A stretch of 64,000 bases of DNA from Astrothelium macrocarpum (taxonomy: Eukaryota > Ascomycota > Dothideomycetes > Trypetheliales > Trypetheliaceae). The stretch spans positions 112,351 to 176,350 of the forward strand of contig JAGEMR010000058.1 in NCBI GenBank assembly GCA_021030915.1, given 5' to 3'. Made by a program: the position numbers and the translations under genes. The notes beneath the pieces are model-generated. The model was not told the origin of the DNA. It saw nothing but the letters and a program-made list of their open reading frames with translations, and did not search any database. Shown here piece by piece: positions 11,351 to 23,141 of the stretch; the first letter of the stretch is position 1, and each line of letters starts with the position of its first letter.

Positions 11351-12454
11351 ATGGGCGGAATCCGCGAAGACCGAATTAGCAGTTCGATTTTGAATGCGAT
11401 ATTTCACAATACCACAGATCATCGTAGTTTCAGCAGTCGGCTGAAGGCCTTATTTTCCTTTATCCATCTTGTGTTGACCCGATGGCGAGACGACCTGTTC
11501 TCGAAATTAAGAAAAGACGTTTGGGGTCTGAAAGAGGAAGAATACCGACAAAGCTTTAGAAGGGACGTGGATGGAAAAAAGAAAACAAAGCTGGTTCCAG
11601 TAGGCGATCTTGGATATTCTGGTTCCGTACGACCTCACCTTCGAAGCTAAAGCCTACCTTCAATTGTATTCTAACAGCACGCGCAGACTTTCTTTACCAC
11701 TCCCGACTCAAAGTTCCTCATCAAAAGCCTACCTCGCCACTTTGAACATGAATTCTTTCGCTCGGATCTCTTACCTCATTACTACCATCACATGAGCGAA
11801 CATCCGCATTCCCTTCTCGTCCGCATCACCGATCTTCTACACGCACCCCCTCCGCAACTAGGTGTCCTCCTTGGTGCAGCGCCTTCGCATCACATGGTCA
11901 TGGAAAATGCAATGTATGGCCGCGAATCGGACCCGACGACTAAGGAGAAATGGGAGTCATACGACTTGAAGCCTATGAGTTACTTCTATCCCGAGCGTGA
12001 TCTTATGGACGGTAGATTGGCACCGGACAGTGTGAAGAGTAGGCTGGCTGATAAATTTGAGGACAAAATCAGAGTGACGAAAAGTGAAGCGAGAGAGTTA
12101 AAAGAGCAACTGGAGATTGATACTCAACAACTTGCGGACACAAATGCAGTTGATTACTCGTTGTTCCTGGTACGCTTTCCTGCTTCGTTAAATCCGCCAA
12201 CGACATCTGCCAAACAAAGCCCGTGGCGTCAAGGCATTGTGGACCGCAATGGAGAGTGGAAATATCGCGCTGTGTTACTCGATTTCTTCTGGGCTAAGCA
12301 TAAGCTACGCGCAAAGGCAATGACCGGACTCGTAGGGAGCTTCCAGTGGTTGAGAGGGAAGAAAGATGAGCATATGAGTATCACAACGAACCCAAAAGAG
12401 TACCGCGAGAGGTTCTTAAAAATGGTTGATGAGATGTTTGAGGCTCAAGACTGA
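11351..12454 (+). CDS. Phosphatidylinositol phosphate kinase-like (PIPK domain) protein
   Basis: Exons 11351-11626 and 11687-12454 give 347 residues that form one PIPK fold with no extra domains. Features in order: a basic N-terminal helix region, LVPVGDLGYSGS (glycine-rich loop), FLIKSL with the ATP-binding Lys at about 105, HPHSLLVRITDLL, KWESYDLKP, a DKFED segment, VDYSLFLV with the catalytic Asp at about 248, and VLLDFFWAKHKL with a metal-binding Asp at about 291. Key residues look intact, so kinase activity on phosphoinositides is possible. The activation loop is short, and fungal members of this stand-alone group are usually annotated only as SAICAR-synthase-like or PIPK family. The start is the first ATG in the open frame. 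The 60-nt intron has branch CTAAC. Confidence 0.87.
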
Positions 12455-15400
12455 TCCAAGAGAGTGACGTTAACGCTGAAAAGTTGGAAAGAAAAGCATT
12501 TCCCCGGGCAGTCCAGAGGCATGCTTCATACTTTCTTCCCTTCGAGCGTATTGGGCATGCATCCAAATCACCTCAGCGAATACCCTGGTTTCCTATTTAC
12601 CTCTACTGATCGGTTTCCAGTTTGAATGCTTTCCCTTGGAAGGCGAAAACATGAAGAGCCTCTGACGTAGTTGCTGAGCTGCGCGAGCTTTGGTACCCAG
12701 GTTTCTCCACAGCCAACTGAAATCGAGGAAATGATTCTACCTTCTATTTGGAATCATTGGTCTTCCTACGTATTCCTACGTCCCTTTGACCACATACATT
12801 ACCTTGACAATTTGGGACATTTTGCATCATTGTCAATGTTATCTTTCATAGTTGTCCTGTTTCACTTTTCTCAACCCCGTTTTTCCGGCGATGCATCACG
12901 AATTCTACCCCAGATGATCTTTTCATTTGGCGAAGTCCGGATCACACGTTCTGTGTCGGGCTTGACCGTGGAAACGTCAAAGTTGAGTTTTAATCAAATT
13001 ATTGCTAATACGGACTGGTTGAACCTCGAGGCTGGATTGGAATGAAGATCATTTGTGATACCCTAACAAAGCGTGATATTATCGAAAGATTCGTATAGCC
13101 CTGTTCAAACTCTTCATAATTCAATTACGAGACATGAGTGTCAGGTTTACTTGTTTCCGTTTCGTGATTAAGCATGCCTAACATTTTGGAGAGTTGGAGC
13201 AATGTTCGCGGGAGACAGGAGGATAGGAAATGATCACTACTCTCGACGCAACTACTGGAGACCGAGATTGAAGCATAGACTAAATTGGCAAGCATCGAAA
13301 GCATAAGAGGCGTCTCAGCGAGCCTAGAAAAGACACGAATCCAGTCTCTTCAGGAATCGCCACATTACATGGTTGAGCACGAAACAGTGAAAGCCTGATC
13401 AGCAAACCGCGAATCAAGAAAAAACTTGACTCATTACTGAAAGTGTCTTGTCCCTACGAACTTGTGCCTCTCTCATCATGAGGCAAAAAACGGCCAAACG
13501 TGCCGCCCAAATACATATTACATGTTAACATTTGTTGGGGGCACAGCTTTGATTTCCCGTTACCCCAGAAATGTTGGAAGTGGGGTGGAGACAACGTGTA
13601 GTCAATTCAGGATGAACTGAAGTCGAGCCGCACGGCTCGAGCGCTGCCTGTAGCCGAACGGATGGGCGAATGGTAACAACGAAGGATTCGGTAGGATCTT
13701 GCCGTGGAAATGCCCGAATTTTCCTGAGACAGACAACTTGCAAGAGCCTCTGTCGATCGTAGATCTGTCGCAAGATCCCACGAGGTATGCGCATAATCTT
13801 TACACCCTCTTTACATTAGAGTTCAAAAGGAGAAAACGTACCGAAGTCTGCACAAATCTTCATGAAGCTAGGAAACACGCCATTCTCATATCACAATCTC
13901 ATTTCACGCCACTATCTTATGCAATGTTGCGAGGCTAGACGGTCCAAAAAAGAGTCTCACTGAGGCGTAGAATATCTGAGTGAATCCGTTCCGCCGTTGA
14001 AGGATGATCTTATGCAACTCTGGTGATTTGACACTGGTTTCAGCTTGCTTGAAACAGTTACGGCACAAAGGGTGAAAAAAAGTATTGCTGGCCTCATCTC
14101 AGTTAGTGCTTAGTAACTAAGGTCGATCAATCTGCGCTGGATGGACATGGGACATCAAGTTGGGACCGATCTACTCCAAATGAACGTACTCGACGCCGTG
14201 GGGTGCATGCAGGACAGTAAGGCCAATTGTTTCCAAATGGGTACGAAATTCAATGCGGAACGAAAAGCTATTTTTCTTCGGTATTCTTCACGAGATTCGG
14301 GCTCCCCGATTAGGCACGGCATATTGCGGTGTCGCCATCGCATCTCAAGCCAATCTCGGAATATTGAATGCAGATCGTGGCTTCCTGTCCGAATTGGAAA
14401 AGAGCGACACGAGCTGCGATACTCGGGGTACAGATAACATATATCATGAAAACATGACCACAGCACCTAAAGTGGCCCACGAGTGGACTTGTGCAACGTT
14501 GAATCAAGTCATATCTGTCGAACAGGCAGCATACAATCTTGGCCAAGTCTTGTTCCAAGAGAAGCCAACATGCAACGTCGTAGCTAGTACGGAAGGGCGC
14601 CGCCGGAGGGATCTCAATCTGGCCCGGGAACCGGATTAAGGTGCGTTGATTGCTACTCAGTGTGGCAAAGCGCCGGCGCATTCCGCTAGCCTCTATTCGC
14701 CGCCATACGCATCAATCTGCATCGTCCAATCAGCTCGTGGTGGTGGATTATTTTTGGCATCCCTTCGCCTTTGCCTCACACCCACCTCTCTTTTGCGCGG
14801 GGGCCGGACTGAGCCTTTGTCAACCTTCTCAGCTTCCATCGCACTGCCTGGCCCAGTCATCCTGCTTGTACGTACCAGCCTCCCGCAGTTGCGGAAGCGA
14901 ATCCTGCTACAAGCGGGCTAGTGGACTTCGGCCGGCCGAATGCCACGATGCCCAGCAAAAAGAAAGCTTACGCCCCGCGCCCTCAAGAGGTAGGCAGCGA
15001 AGGTAGAAACACTGACAAACTGACCACTGTTGACTGTTGGTGATCTGCTTTCTCCCTTTGACTGACATGTCCACTTTCTGGCTCGCCACCAATGCATTCT
15101 CCCCACCATGACGCTGATGATGTGTTGTCGTTGATATCACTTTTGTTTTTCCCTGTCGTTGCGTCTATCATCTACCTCCCTTGTTTGATCTTGCTTGCAG
15201 CTCCTTCCGTACCCCTCTGGGACAGACGGGACCCTCTTTGACGCGACGTCAAACGTCCGGTCAAAGCTCCTAGCTGCAGACACCACAAGAAGAAATTCTA
15301 CACTGCTTTTCTGCCTGCTGAAGTTATTTCCGTGAAAACATCACCATATACTGTCAAGACTGTCTAATGTTTCTCTACTCTTTCGCCTCCGATCTTGCCT

Positions 15401-15467
15401 TTGCAACAACTTCGATCACGATCTTGAACATATAGCTTTCTTCTTCAGGCCAGCATACCAGCGCATC
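12455..15467. other. Long intergenic region
   Basis: About 3 kb without a supported gene. Open frames here are short, overlap on both strands and show no family motifs. The last 800 bp become pyrimidine-rich on the plus strand, which fits a promoter and long leader for the following UBA gene. Confidence 0.5.
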
Positions 15468-18400
15468 ATGGCCACTGCAGCGCAGGCTCCCAACAGGCCA
15501 CCGCTCTTCGATCCACACACCATTACGGCGAGAAGACGTAGCCTGACCTCGATGCTAAACTTGAGTAGCCCACGGACTTCGAGTAGTCGCTCAGTGCAGA
15601 ACTCCATTTCAAGTGACTCGATGCATTCTACTGACCAAACATCGCCTCAATTGAAGGTGAGAACCAGCAAGAGGAGTTTACGATCATCACCACCCAGAAA
15701 ACGAAATGGAAGTGTGCTCCATGCTACTTCGGGCCAAAACGCTGCGCTCATGACCCCACTTGAGCAGAGAATGGCCACCTCCCCGAACGCTGAGATTCTG
15801 AATAATATTCGGGGACCGGGATCACCACCAAAGCGCTCTTTCGATTATGATAGATACCCGCCATTAAAGGCGGGAACCAAAGCATCGCCCACCACTTCAC
15901 ATCATCACACAAGAAGCAGCAGTGGATCGCGGAAGTATTCGCCTGCTACTGGCGCTCATCAACAAGGACATGTTCACTGGGAACCTGAAGCCAGTGCCTC
16001 CAACACAGCTTTCTCACCCGAGAAAGCTAAGGTCGAAGCAACATCCTCTCCTAACAGAGGCCAAGGAATGCCTTCCGACGTGGATCTGTCTTCACATGAG
16101 CCTCCGGTCACAACTGACAAGACAAAGAAGCCCAAAATTCAAGTTACGATTCCAAAAAACAAAAGGCCTCGCCCAATCTTTAGAAAGTTTAGCAGAGATG
16201 GCGATAGCAAACCCTGGGGGAGAAAATCACACTCGCCCGACAAAAGTTCTGCAGGCTCTGCGCGAGATTTATTACCAAAGACTGGAGCTCTTGTCCCGGC
16301 AAAGGCTGCCGCCCAACTTGGGATCACCTCTAAGACACCTGGACTTCCAGCAGGTATGCAGTTGGCGTCTTACCGAACTGGACAGCGAGAGAAAGCTGAG
16401 TCTTCTCAACAACCACCCTCCACGGCACCCATTGGTCCTTCACCCGTGCTTGGTCAAGGGGGATCGAGTAGATCTTTTACTTTGCCGAGTGTTCCCACTT
16501 TACCAGCAAAATCAAAGTCTAAAGTAGCCTTGAGCGATGACCGCTCGCTGTACGATGTCCCGATGCCAGCTCAACAACGCGATCCCGTGGCACAACCTCG
16601 ACCATCTCAGGATACCACAGATAGTTCATTGGATTCGGAGTGCACGATCTCTGATGAGGGTCGATTGTCGGACCAGAGCAAGCGGACGTCGATGACGAGT
16701 CTCGATAGCAAAGACGTTCCTGATGGGAAGATAAAAGGAATTGCACGTCCAGGTAGGACGGCCACGCTTTCTGACTCTCCTTCTAAGAGACAGGGGGCTT
16801 TTTCCAGTAGAAATGGCCATATGAGAATTGTCAGTGATCCCAAAAAGATTGGAAACCCAATAAATACTCGAGGGGCTAGACTCGGTGAGCAGATGCAGGA
16901 GCGAGCAAACTCTGTTCCTTCACCAGAGAAGAGGAGATTGGATGGAGCACCGGCATCTGATAGACCAGAGAGGAGCCTGGATGAAAGAAGGCCAGTTTTA
17001 CGGCGTAACGAATTCAGCAGACGACTTGAATCACCGGCAAGGAAAGCGTATTCCATTCCATCACCCGAGCAAAAGGGCGTGTACGACAACACAACGGTGA
17101 AGGAAAAGACCGAAGAGGTCGCAGGACGCAAAAGCGAGAGGACAGCTAATAAGAATGGAAAGAAAGCCGAGTCTCAGAATGAGGGAGCTTCGGTCAAAAG
17201 GAATGAAAAAGAGAAGAAAAAGCCAATTTCAAAGGCAAAGAGCTTAACTAATCTCAATGATAAACCTCTTCCTCCATCACCGCCTCCTTCTGCTATGGCA
17301 ATTTTGCCAGATGGGGACAAATTAAAGGAGAAGAATATTTTTGATGAGAGACTGGCGTTAGAAATCCGAAGAACACAATCTCAACTCTCGCCATCTAATA
17401 AACTCCGACCGATTCCTCGTCGATCTCATTCCCAACGTACCCAGCGCCAGAATCCTCGGCATGCTCCTACCAGTGGTCTTGCCCGTATCACATCCGGATC
17501 CAGATCTCGGGCAGGGTCTCGAACAAGACTTGATCAGCTTGACCGGAAGTTCATCAACGCTAGTCCTAAACCCGACCAAACTCCGGAGATCGTCAGATCA
17601 AAAAGTCCTACGTTGAGTCAGGCCGAGCATGATCTTGAGACGCATTTGACAGCCATAACTGAAAGCCCCACATATTATTTTGATCATCGCTTTAAGACTC
17701 CAGAATGGGAGAAGTCTCGGGAGCAAGCTCAGCGATACAGCTCATTGGACATTCCTATCAATCGCTCACCAAAGCGTACCGATCCAACTCCAGCACCATT
17801 ATTGCGGAAAAGAAGCTCCTCCGCACCTCCGGCTTCACCATCACAGAGACGTGTTTCGATCAAAGAGGCTGCCATTACAAGACAACAAGAAGTATCTGCC
17901 GATGCAGCCGAACAGATTATTGTCCGAATCATGGCCAGCCTTGATACACTGGAAGATCTCTTTACCACAGCAATAATCAACAAGGCGTTTTACCGTACTT
18001 TCAAGCTTCATGAGCTTGATCTCATGAAACAAGTACTAAAAAATGGGTCGCCAGCGGCATGGGAGCATCGTGAGTTCACACCGCCTAATCCGGATGATAC
18101 TCCTGAAGACGATCTTCCTGTCGAAGAATACACGCCATCTACGTATCTCGAATGCTATGGACAAGATCTTCAGATTATCGGTGGGCTTAAGGCTCTCATC
18201 CTTGAGCACTGTCAATCTGTTTTACGTCGCTCGACCGTCAAGGCTCTCTCTAGCACAGATCCTGCTGTGTCGAAACGCATGGATTCTGCGTTTTGGCGAA
18301 TCTGGACGTTCTGCATTATTTTCGGCGCTGCAAAGGGCCGCGAAGATGATATCAACGGCCAATTTGATTGGCTACGGGGAGGCATTGTTGCTCACACACA

Positions 18401-19646
18401 GACATGCACCCATAGCATCATGGGCTCAGAATCGATGGACCTTCATAGTGTTCTTCTTGCAGCTCCGCCTCACTTTGCAATAGGCAACAATCCAGGCAAG
18501 GGTCTCACCTATGACGAATTATATGACATGACGGAGTTGTGGATAAGCCTCGGTGCACTTGCTCGAGGACTGCATGGACGCACAACCCAGGCAAGAGAAT
18601 TTGGCATCTTTGATGGCACTGAGGTCAAGAAGGGCGACATCGATGCCGAGGAAGCTATGCTAGAAGAATGGCTTCAATACATCATGTCACTCGGCCTCGA
18701 CGCTATCCTGGGTATCTCCTCCCTTGCCTCCGAGTCCGGTCCCGACGCTTTCGAACTGGCCAAAGAGCAAGGCTGGACTAAATGGCGTCCTCCTCCAACG
18801 CCCGAAAAGGGCGGCATTCGCAGCACCTTCCTCAAAGATGCCGTCTCGCGCGTCTACGAGGAGCGCATCGCCCTCGCCCACGCCGCCAAAGCGAGCCCCA
18901 TCAAAGCCGTCCACCGCAAAATGTCCCAAGACCGCGTCGCCACCTTCCGAGACGAGATCCGCAACACCAAATCCCGCCCGACCTACGCCCGCCTCCCGCC
19001 CAGCGCCGAACGCCCCATGAGCGACTGGCAGGGCGCCTCTTCCGAACTCGGCTTCGGCCCCGCCGTCCCGCCCGTCCAAGATTGGCCTCAGCCCCTCGCC
19101 CACCACCACGCCGCCCCATCCCGCCCCGCCGACTCCGGCTCGGGCAGCCGCGACCGCTTCGGCTCCCTCGCTACCACCACCACCACCAATCCCTCCCCAC
19201 CGCACCACGCACAAGGCGCCACCTCTCCGCAACCCCTGCCCGCCACGGTCTTCGGCCAAGGCGGGCCCTTCAGCAGCACCAGCCCCACCCACACACAGCC
19301 CATCACGCAACACGCCGCCGTCGGCCTCGGCATCACGTCGCCGTCGGGCGCGCCGCGCATCAACTCGGCCATCCCCTCGTCGCCGCTCGACCTGCCCATG
19401 CCGCCGACCGCGTACTTTGGGAGCGCGAGCCCGCTGGTGGTGACGCCGCCGGTGCGCGAGGTGCCCGCCGTGCTGCAGCTGGATCTCGGCAAGGAGGTCG
19501 AGCCCGTCGGGACCGCGGAGCGCGCCGTGCAGAAGATTCGCGAGATGGGCTTTGCCGAGGAGGATGCGAAGCGTGCGCTAAGGATGACGGATATTGGGGA
19601 TGGGTTGAGGGTGGATCGGGCGTTGGAGTTGTTGTTGAGGGAGTGA
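15468..19646 (+). CDS. Large disordered protein with C-terminal UBA domain
   Basis: Single exon of 1392 residues starting at an ATG in a CATCATG context. Residues 1-820 are Ser/Pro/Arg-rich and probably disordered, with many SP sites that could be phosphorylated. Residues about 835-1090 form a conserved helical region (AEQIIVRIMASLDTLEDLF, then FWRIWTFCIIFG, then LWISLGALARGLHG). The last about 45 residues are a UBA-like three-helix module (AVQKIREMGFAEEDAKRAL and RVDRALELLLRE) with the MGF loop that normally contacts ubiquitin. Ubiquitin-linked scaffolding or trafficking is a guess. From about 18700 onward codons become strongly C/G-ending, unlike the first three quarters. The protein family is known in filamentous fungi, but I know no assigned role. 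Confidence 0.9.
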   Translation: MATAAQAPNRPPLFDPHTITARRRSLTSMLNLSSPRTSSSRSVQNSISSDSMHSTDQTSPQLKVRTSKRSLRSSPPRKRNGSVLHATSGQNAALMTPLEQRMATSPNAEILNNIRGPGSPPKRSFDYDRYPPLKAGTKASPTTSHHHTRSSSGSRKYSPATGAHQQGHVHWEPEASASNTAFSPEKAKVEATSSPNRGQGMPSDVDLSSHEPPVTTDKTKKPKIQVTIPKNKRPRPIFRKFSRDGDSKPWGRKSHSPDKSSAGSARDLLPKTGALVPAKAAAQLGITSKTPGLPAGMQLASYRTGQREKAESSQQPPSTAPIGPSPVLGQGGSSRSFTLPSVPTLPAKSKSKVALSDDRSLYDVPMPAQQRDPVAQPRPSQDTTDSSLDSECTISDEGRLSDQSKRTSMTSLDSKDVPDGKIKGIARPGRTATLSDSPSKRQGAFSSRNGHMRIVSDPKKIGNPINTRGARLGEQMQERANSVPSPEKRRLDGAPASDRPERSLDERRPVLRRNEFSRRLESPARKAYSIPSPEQKGVYDNTTVKEKTEEVAGRKSERTANKNGKKAESQNEGASVKRNEKEKKKPISKAKSLTNLNDKPLPPSPPPSAMAILPDGDKLKEKNIFDERLALEIRRTQSQLSPSNKLRPIPRRSHSQRTQRQNPRHAPTSGLARITSGSRSRAGSRTRLDQLDRKFINASPKPDQTPEIVRSKSPTLSQAEHDLETHLTAITESPTYYFDHRFKTPEWEKSREQAQRYSSLDIPINRSPKRTDPTPAPLLRKRSSSAPPASPSQRRVSIKEAAITRQQEVSADAAEQIIVRIMASLDTLEDLFTTAIINKAFYRTFKLHELDLMKQVLKNGSPAAWEHREFTPPNPDDTPEDDLPVEEYTPSTYLECYGQDLQIIGGLKALILEHCQSVLRRSTVKALSSTDPAVSKRMDSAFWRIWTFCIIFGAAKGREDDINGQFDWLRGGIVAHTQTCTHSIMGSESMDLHSVLLAAPPHFAIGNNPGKGLTYDELYDMTELWISLGALARGLHGRTTQAREFGIFDGTEVKKGDIDAEEAMLEEWLQYIMSLGLDAILGISSLASESGPDAFELAKEQGWTKWRPPPTPEKGGIRSTFLKDAVSRVYEERIALAHAAKASPIKAVHRKMSQDRVATFRDEIRNTKSRPTYARLPPSAERPMSDWQGASSELGFGPAVPPVQDWPQPLAHHHAAPSRPADSGSGSRDRFGSLATTTTTNPSPPHHAQGATSPQPLPATVFGQGGPFSSTSPTHTQPITQHAAVGLGITSPSGAPRINSAIPSSPLDLPMPPTAYFGSASPLVVTPPVREVPAVLQLDLGKEVEPVGTAERAVQKIREMGFAEEDAKRALRMTDIGDGLRVDRALELLLRE

Positions 19647-20851
19647 GTTTGGAGGGGGGTATGAGAGAGGTGTTTTTGGTGATGACTGAGGTTTTTTAGG
19701 GATATTGGATGGGCTTGGGTGTTTGGAGTGCGTGCATCATGAGAGTGGAGATAATTTGTGATCATTTCCTCGATTTTTCTTGTTTTCTTTTATAATGAAT
19801 GGGATGATGGATGTACGAATGAATGGATTTGTGGTGTTTTGAAGAAAACGATGATGAGCGTTTCAGCGGCTACTTTCATTTCTAGGGACGGGCGAATTCA
19901 ATGTGGAACAACATGTATCAAGACTGTACACCAAGATTGGTATTTGATTCAGACGGCCAAGAGAGCCAGGAGAGGAGACAATTGTGTGGAATTGGCTCTG
20001 TATTGGAGGTTACATAATTTGCAACATAATTGATATAGCCCGACTTCAAACTTTCCATATCAATTGCGCATCATATTCTCTAAAGAGCCTTGTGAGCTGT
20101 ACTAAGCACGAGCAGGAAAATGAACACGAACAATGACAGTCATCGGATCCTCTGTCATGCGTTGTGTCTATCCTGGCAAGTAGTGAATCAATTAATTTAA
20201 AACGGATCTGACACAGAGCCTGAACTAGATGACAAGATTCCAGCGTCGAGCCTCACATCTTCTGAGTACGTCTTTGATGGAAGCTGCAATCAAACAAGTT
20301 CCAAGATATTTGTCGGCATACGATTACATTTAATGAGTCATATTATAGGTTTGCACGGTTTTACTGAAGGTTGCTTTAAAGAGCAGTTTCTTACACATAT
20401 TACCTTTCGCAAGCATGCAACAGAAGTGTTAGGGGGCGGAATGCGAGCGAGCCAATCATTGTGTACTAATCCTGTCAACGAATTCCGACACTGACTCGTA
20501 TGTATAGATGTATAAATATATCCCTGTAGCCATCTTATTCCCTGATGCGCCTCTTGAAGCAAGCCTTTCCTAACAAAGCGTCATGAAATGGGACCTTGTC
20601 TCTGTCCCCGGCGTTATAGGGGCCGAACACCGTCCATTTCTTAAATTATAAAGTTTACAACGGCCATCATCGTGCCAAGCCTGGTCAGTGTCAATGGATG
20701 ACCCAATCAGCAAAGAGGTACTAAATTTCAGTGATCATACTAAGCGTTTCTATGGAACTTGTTCGTCCGGATCCTTCAGCAGTATTTCTCGCATTCAATT
20801 GCCACTCTCCAAAAATGCATTCTCCTTCCTCTCAAGACTTCTGTTTCACAA
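19647..20851. other. Intergenic
   Basis: About 1.2 kb, AT-rich, between two plus-strand genes. No gene, tRNA or obvious repeat is seen. Confidence 0.5.
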
Positions 20852-23141
20852 ATGGGTTCTTCCAAGAAGAGCTTCTCCACCGACGGATGGCTGCTCGAAG
20901 GGTTGGCCGTCTTGGCCAGCCTCCTGTCCTTAGTCGGCATGCTTGTCCTCTTATACTTGACCGATGGGACATCCTTTGTCGCGTGGCACCGCGTCACGCT
21001 CAATGCTACAATTTCCGTCCTGGCCACTGTAGCCCGTGGTACAACAGTGTTTGCAGTCGCATCCTGTCTTGGGCAGTTCAAGTGGATATGGTTCCATAAG
21101 AAGCCACAACCGCTCTCGGATTTTGACCTTCTTAGTCAAGCGACACGAGGACCTTGGCCTGAATTGAAACTGCTCGTTCGGACCAGGAGCTGGTAGCGTA
21201 AACCAAACCATCAGAGTTGAATCGAGCTAAAGAGATAACAGGCACATCGTCTCAATCGGCTGCTGGATCGGCATCCTGAGTTTACTACTTGACCCTTTTG
21301 CGCAACAAGTCATCTCGTATGAGCAAGATACGGTTTACACCAAGACTGAAACCACCAAGATTGGCTACGCGTCTAGATGGAGTGCGGCCGAGATTCAGAT
21401 GAGCTTTCTGGGGCTCCTCAATGGTTAGTTAGCCACCCCATGTTGTTACATCCCAGACTGATGTTCTGAATGCAGAACCACCTGAACATTGGGGTGATGT
21501 ACTCTCCGGAATGAAACCGCACCTCAATTTTACAACTCAAGCAGCTATTGCCAGCGGTATCAGCGACTCCCCCAGTGAGATATCTCAGCATTTTAGCATC
21601 GGATGTGTCAGTGGGAACTGCAGGTGGGAAAATTACAGCTCGCTCGCTGTATGTAGCGCTTGCAATGGTATGCGCCAGCATTTACCCTTCGGTTGGCAAA
21701 GGCTGAAATACGAATAGACGTTTCTCACCCATTCCTCTCCGGGGATCTACCCAGCTCAAACGATCAAGCAAATTGGTTCCAAGACCCGAATGGTGTAACC
21801 GATCCAGTTAACATTACCTGGTTCAAACTTCCAGCCAATGGGCTGAATATGAACAATCCGAACAACTATTCGTTTGCCAATGGTTCAACAGAAAGAATAA
21901 CAATGAGCGGCCAAGTGAATAGTAATTCAAGTACTTCGATCAGTTTTGAGAACAGCTCAACATTGCTATTTTCAATGGCTGTGATGTGGGCGAATCTAAA
22001 TCAGGATTATAAGTACCCTGATTGGCCCACTCAAAACTTTACGGCTCGGGAGTGTGGACTTTACCTCTGTATAAAGGAATTCCAATCATCCGTGGTAAAC
22101 GGCACACTTAGCGAAATTTCAACAGAGGTCGGATCGACCCGAGAGCCAACGTCTTACCAGATGCTAGACTCACAACCTGCTCAATATTCAGTTGTCAAGC
22201 CATTATACGACCAGGATTTCAGTGACATACGTTCAGATCTCCAAATTAAGGCCCCAAACAGCAGCCAGTTTGAGTACGTCAATGTCAGCTATGCTGGGGT
22301 CAGTGGTCTCATGTACTATCTGCGCAAGGCCTTTGACGACGGCTCCATGTGGGCCCAGGTCCCTGATCCCGAGAAAAGGACCATAACGTGGACCCAACTG
22401 ATGCGGAACATAACAGGGCTGGTCAGATTAATCCCAGGCACTCAAACATTTCAGTCGCTTCCTGACACTATGCAAGTCCTTTGGACAGCAAAAGATACAG
22501 ATGCCGGTATCGATGGCATCTTTAATAACTTGGCAAGCAGCTTGACGAATAACATCCGTTCCACGGCAGATGGAGGTACTACTATTCCTGGTGAAGAAAT
22601 GGCTGTTGTGACCTTTGTAGAGGTTCGTTGGCTGTGGATCATCTTGCCTGCCGCAACCGTGCTTCTCGGTGCTTTATTCCTGATTTTGACGATATGGGAG
22701 ACGAGAAATACGAGAACACCGATCTGGAAAGCCAGCACGACAGCGGCTTTACTTCACGGCCTTAGCGAAAATGTTAGGAAATCCATGCCAAGACGTAAGC
22801 TTGAAAGCGAGATGGAAAGAGATGCTACCTGTGTTCAGGTAAGGCTAATGGATGAAACCAAGGAAGGTCTTGTGCTTGGTAAGTCAAACGATTCTGTGCT
22901 GTTGATCCAGCCTTCGAGGCTTGACGTTCAAACTCGCTGACGACTTGTAGATGGGACTGTCCTTGTCCACGAAGATGCACACGAAGATTTGCCGTCGCCA
23001 GATCATTCTCTTGCGACTGCTAAAGACGAAATTCCACCAGAATATTCAACCCCGCTTGAGCCAGAGGACAAAGACGCAGACAGAAGACGCAGTAGCGCGG
23101 AAGAGTCTACTAGTCAGGAGGCTCTTCTCCCCCGACAGTGA
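20852..23141 (+). CDS. DUF3176 family membrane protein
   Basis: Five exons: 20852-21192, 21242-21423, 21476-21667, 21718-22878 and 22951-23141; 688 residues. The N-terminus has the DUF3176 signature: DGWLLEGLAVLASLLSL (span 1), WHRVTLNATISVLATVAR, LGQFKWIWF and PLSDFDLLSQATRGPW. A second span (SIGCWIGILSLLLDPFAQQ) leads into a long, N-glycosylation-rich lumenal or extracellular region with several Asn-X-Ser/Thr sites and paired Cys. A third span near residue 590 (WIILPAATVLLGALFLIL) precedes an acidic cytosolic tail. Function of the family is unknown. Introns are 49-72 nt; the first donor, GTAGCG, is off-consensus, but the frame requires it. A tandem repeat follows the stop. Confidence 0.9.

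Noticed and set aside
13525..15006. Several 80-130 codon frames on both strands in the 3-kb gap
   Set aside because: They overlap one another, show no coding pattern and have no plausible ATG context or introns linking them.
18687..19313. 208-codon minus-strand frame
   Set aside because: Antisense shadow of the GC-rich part of the UBA gene.
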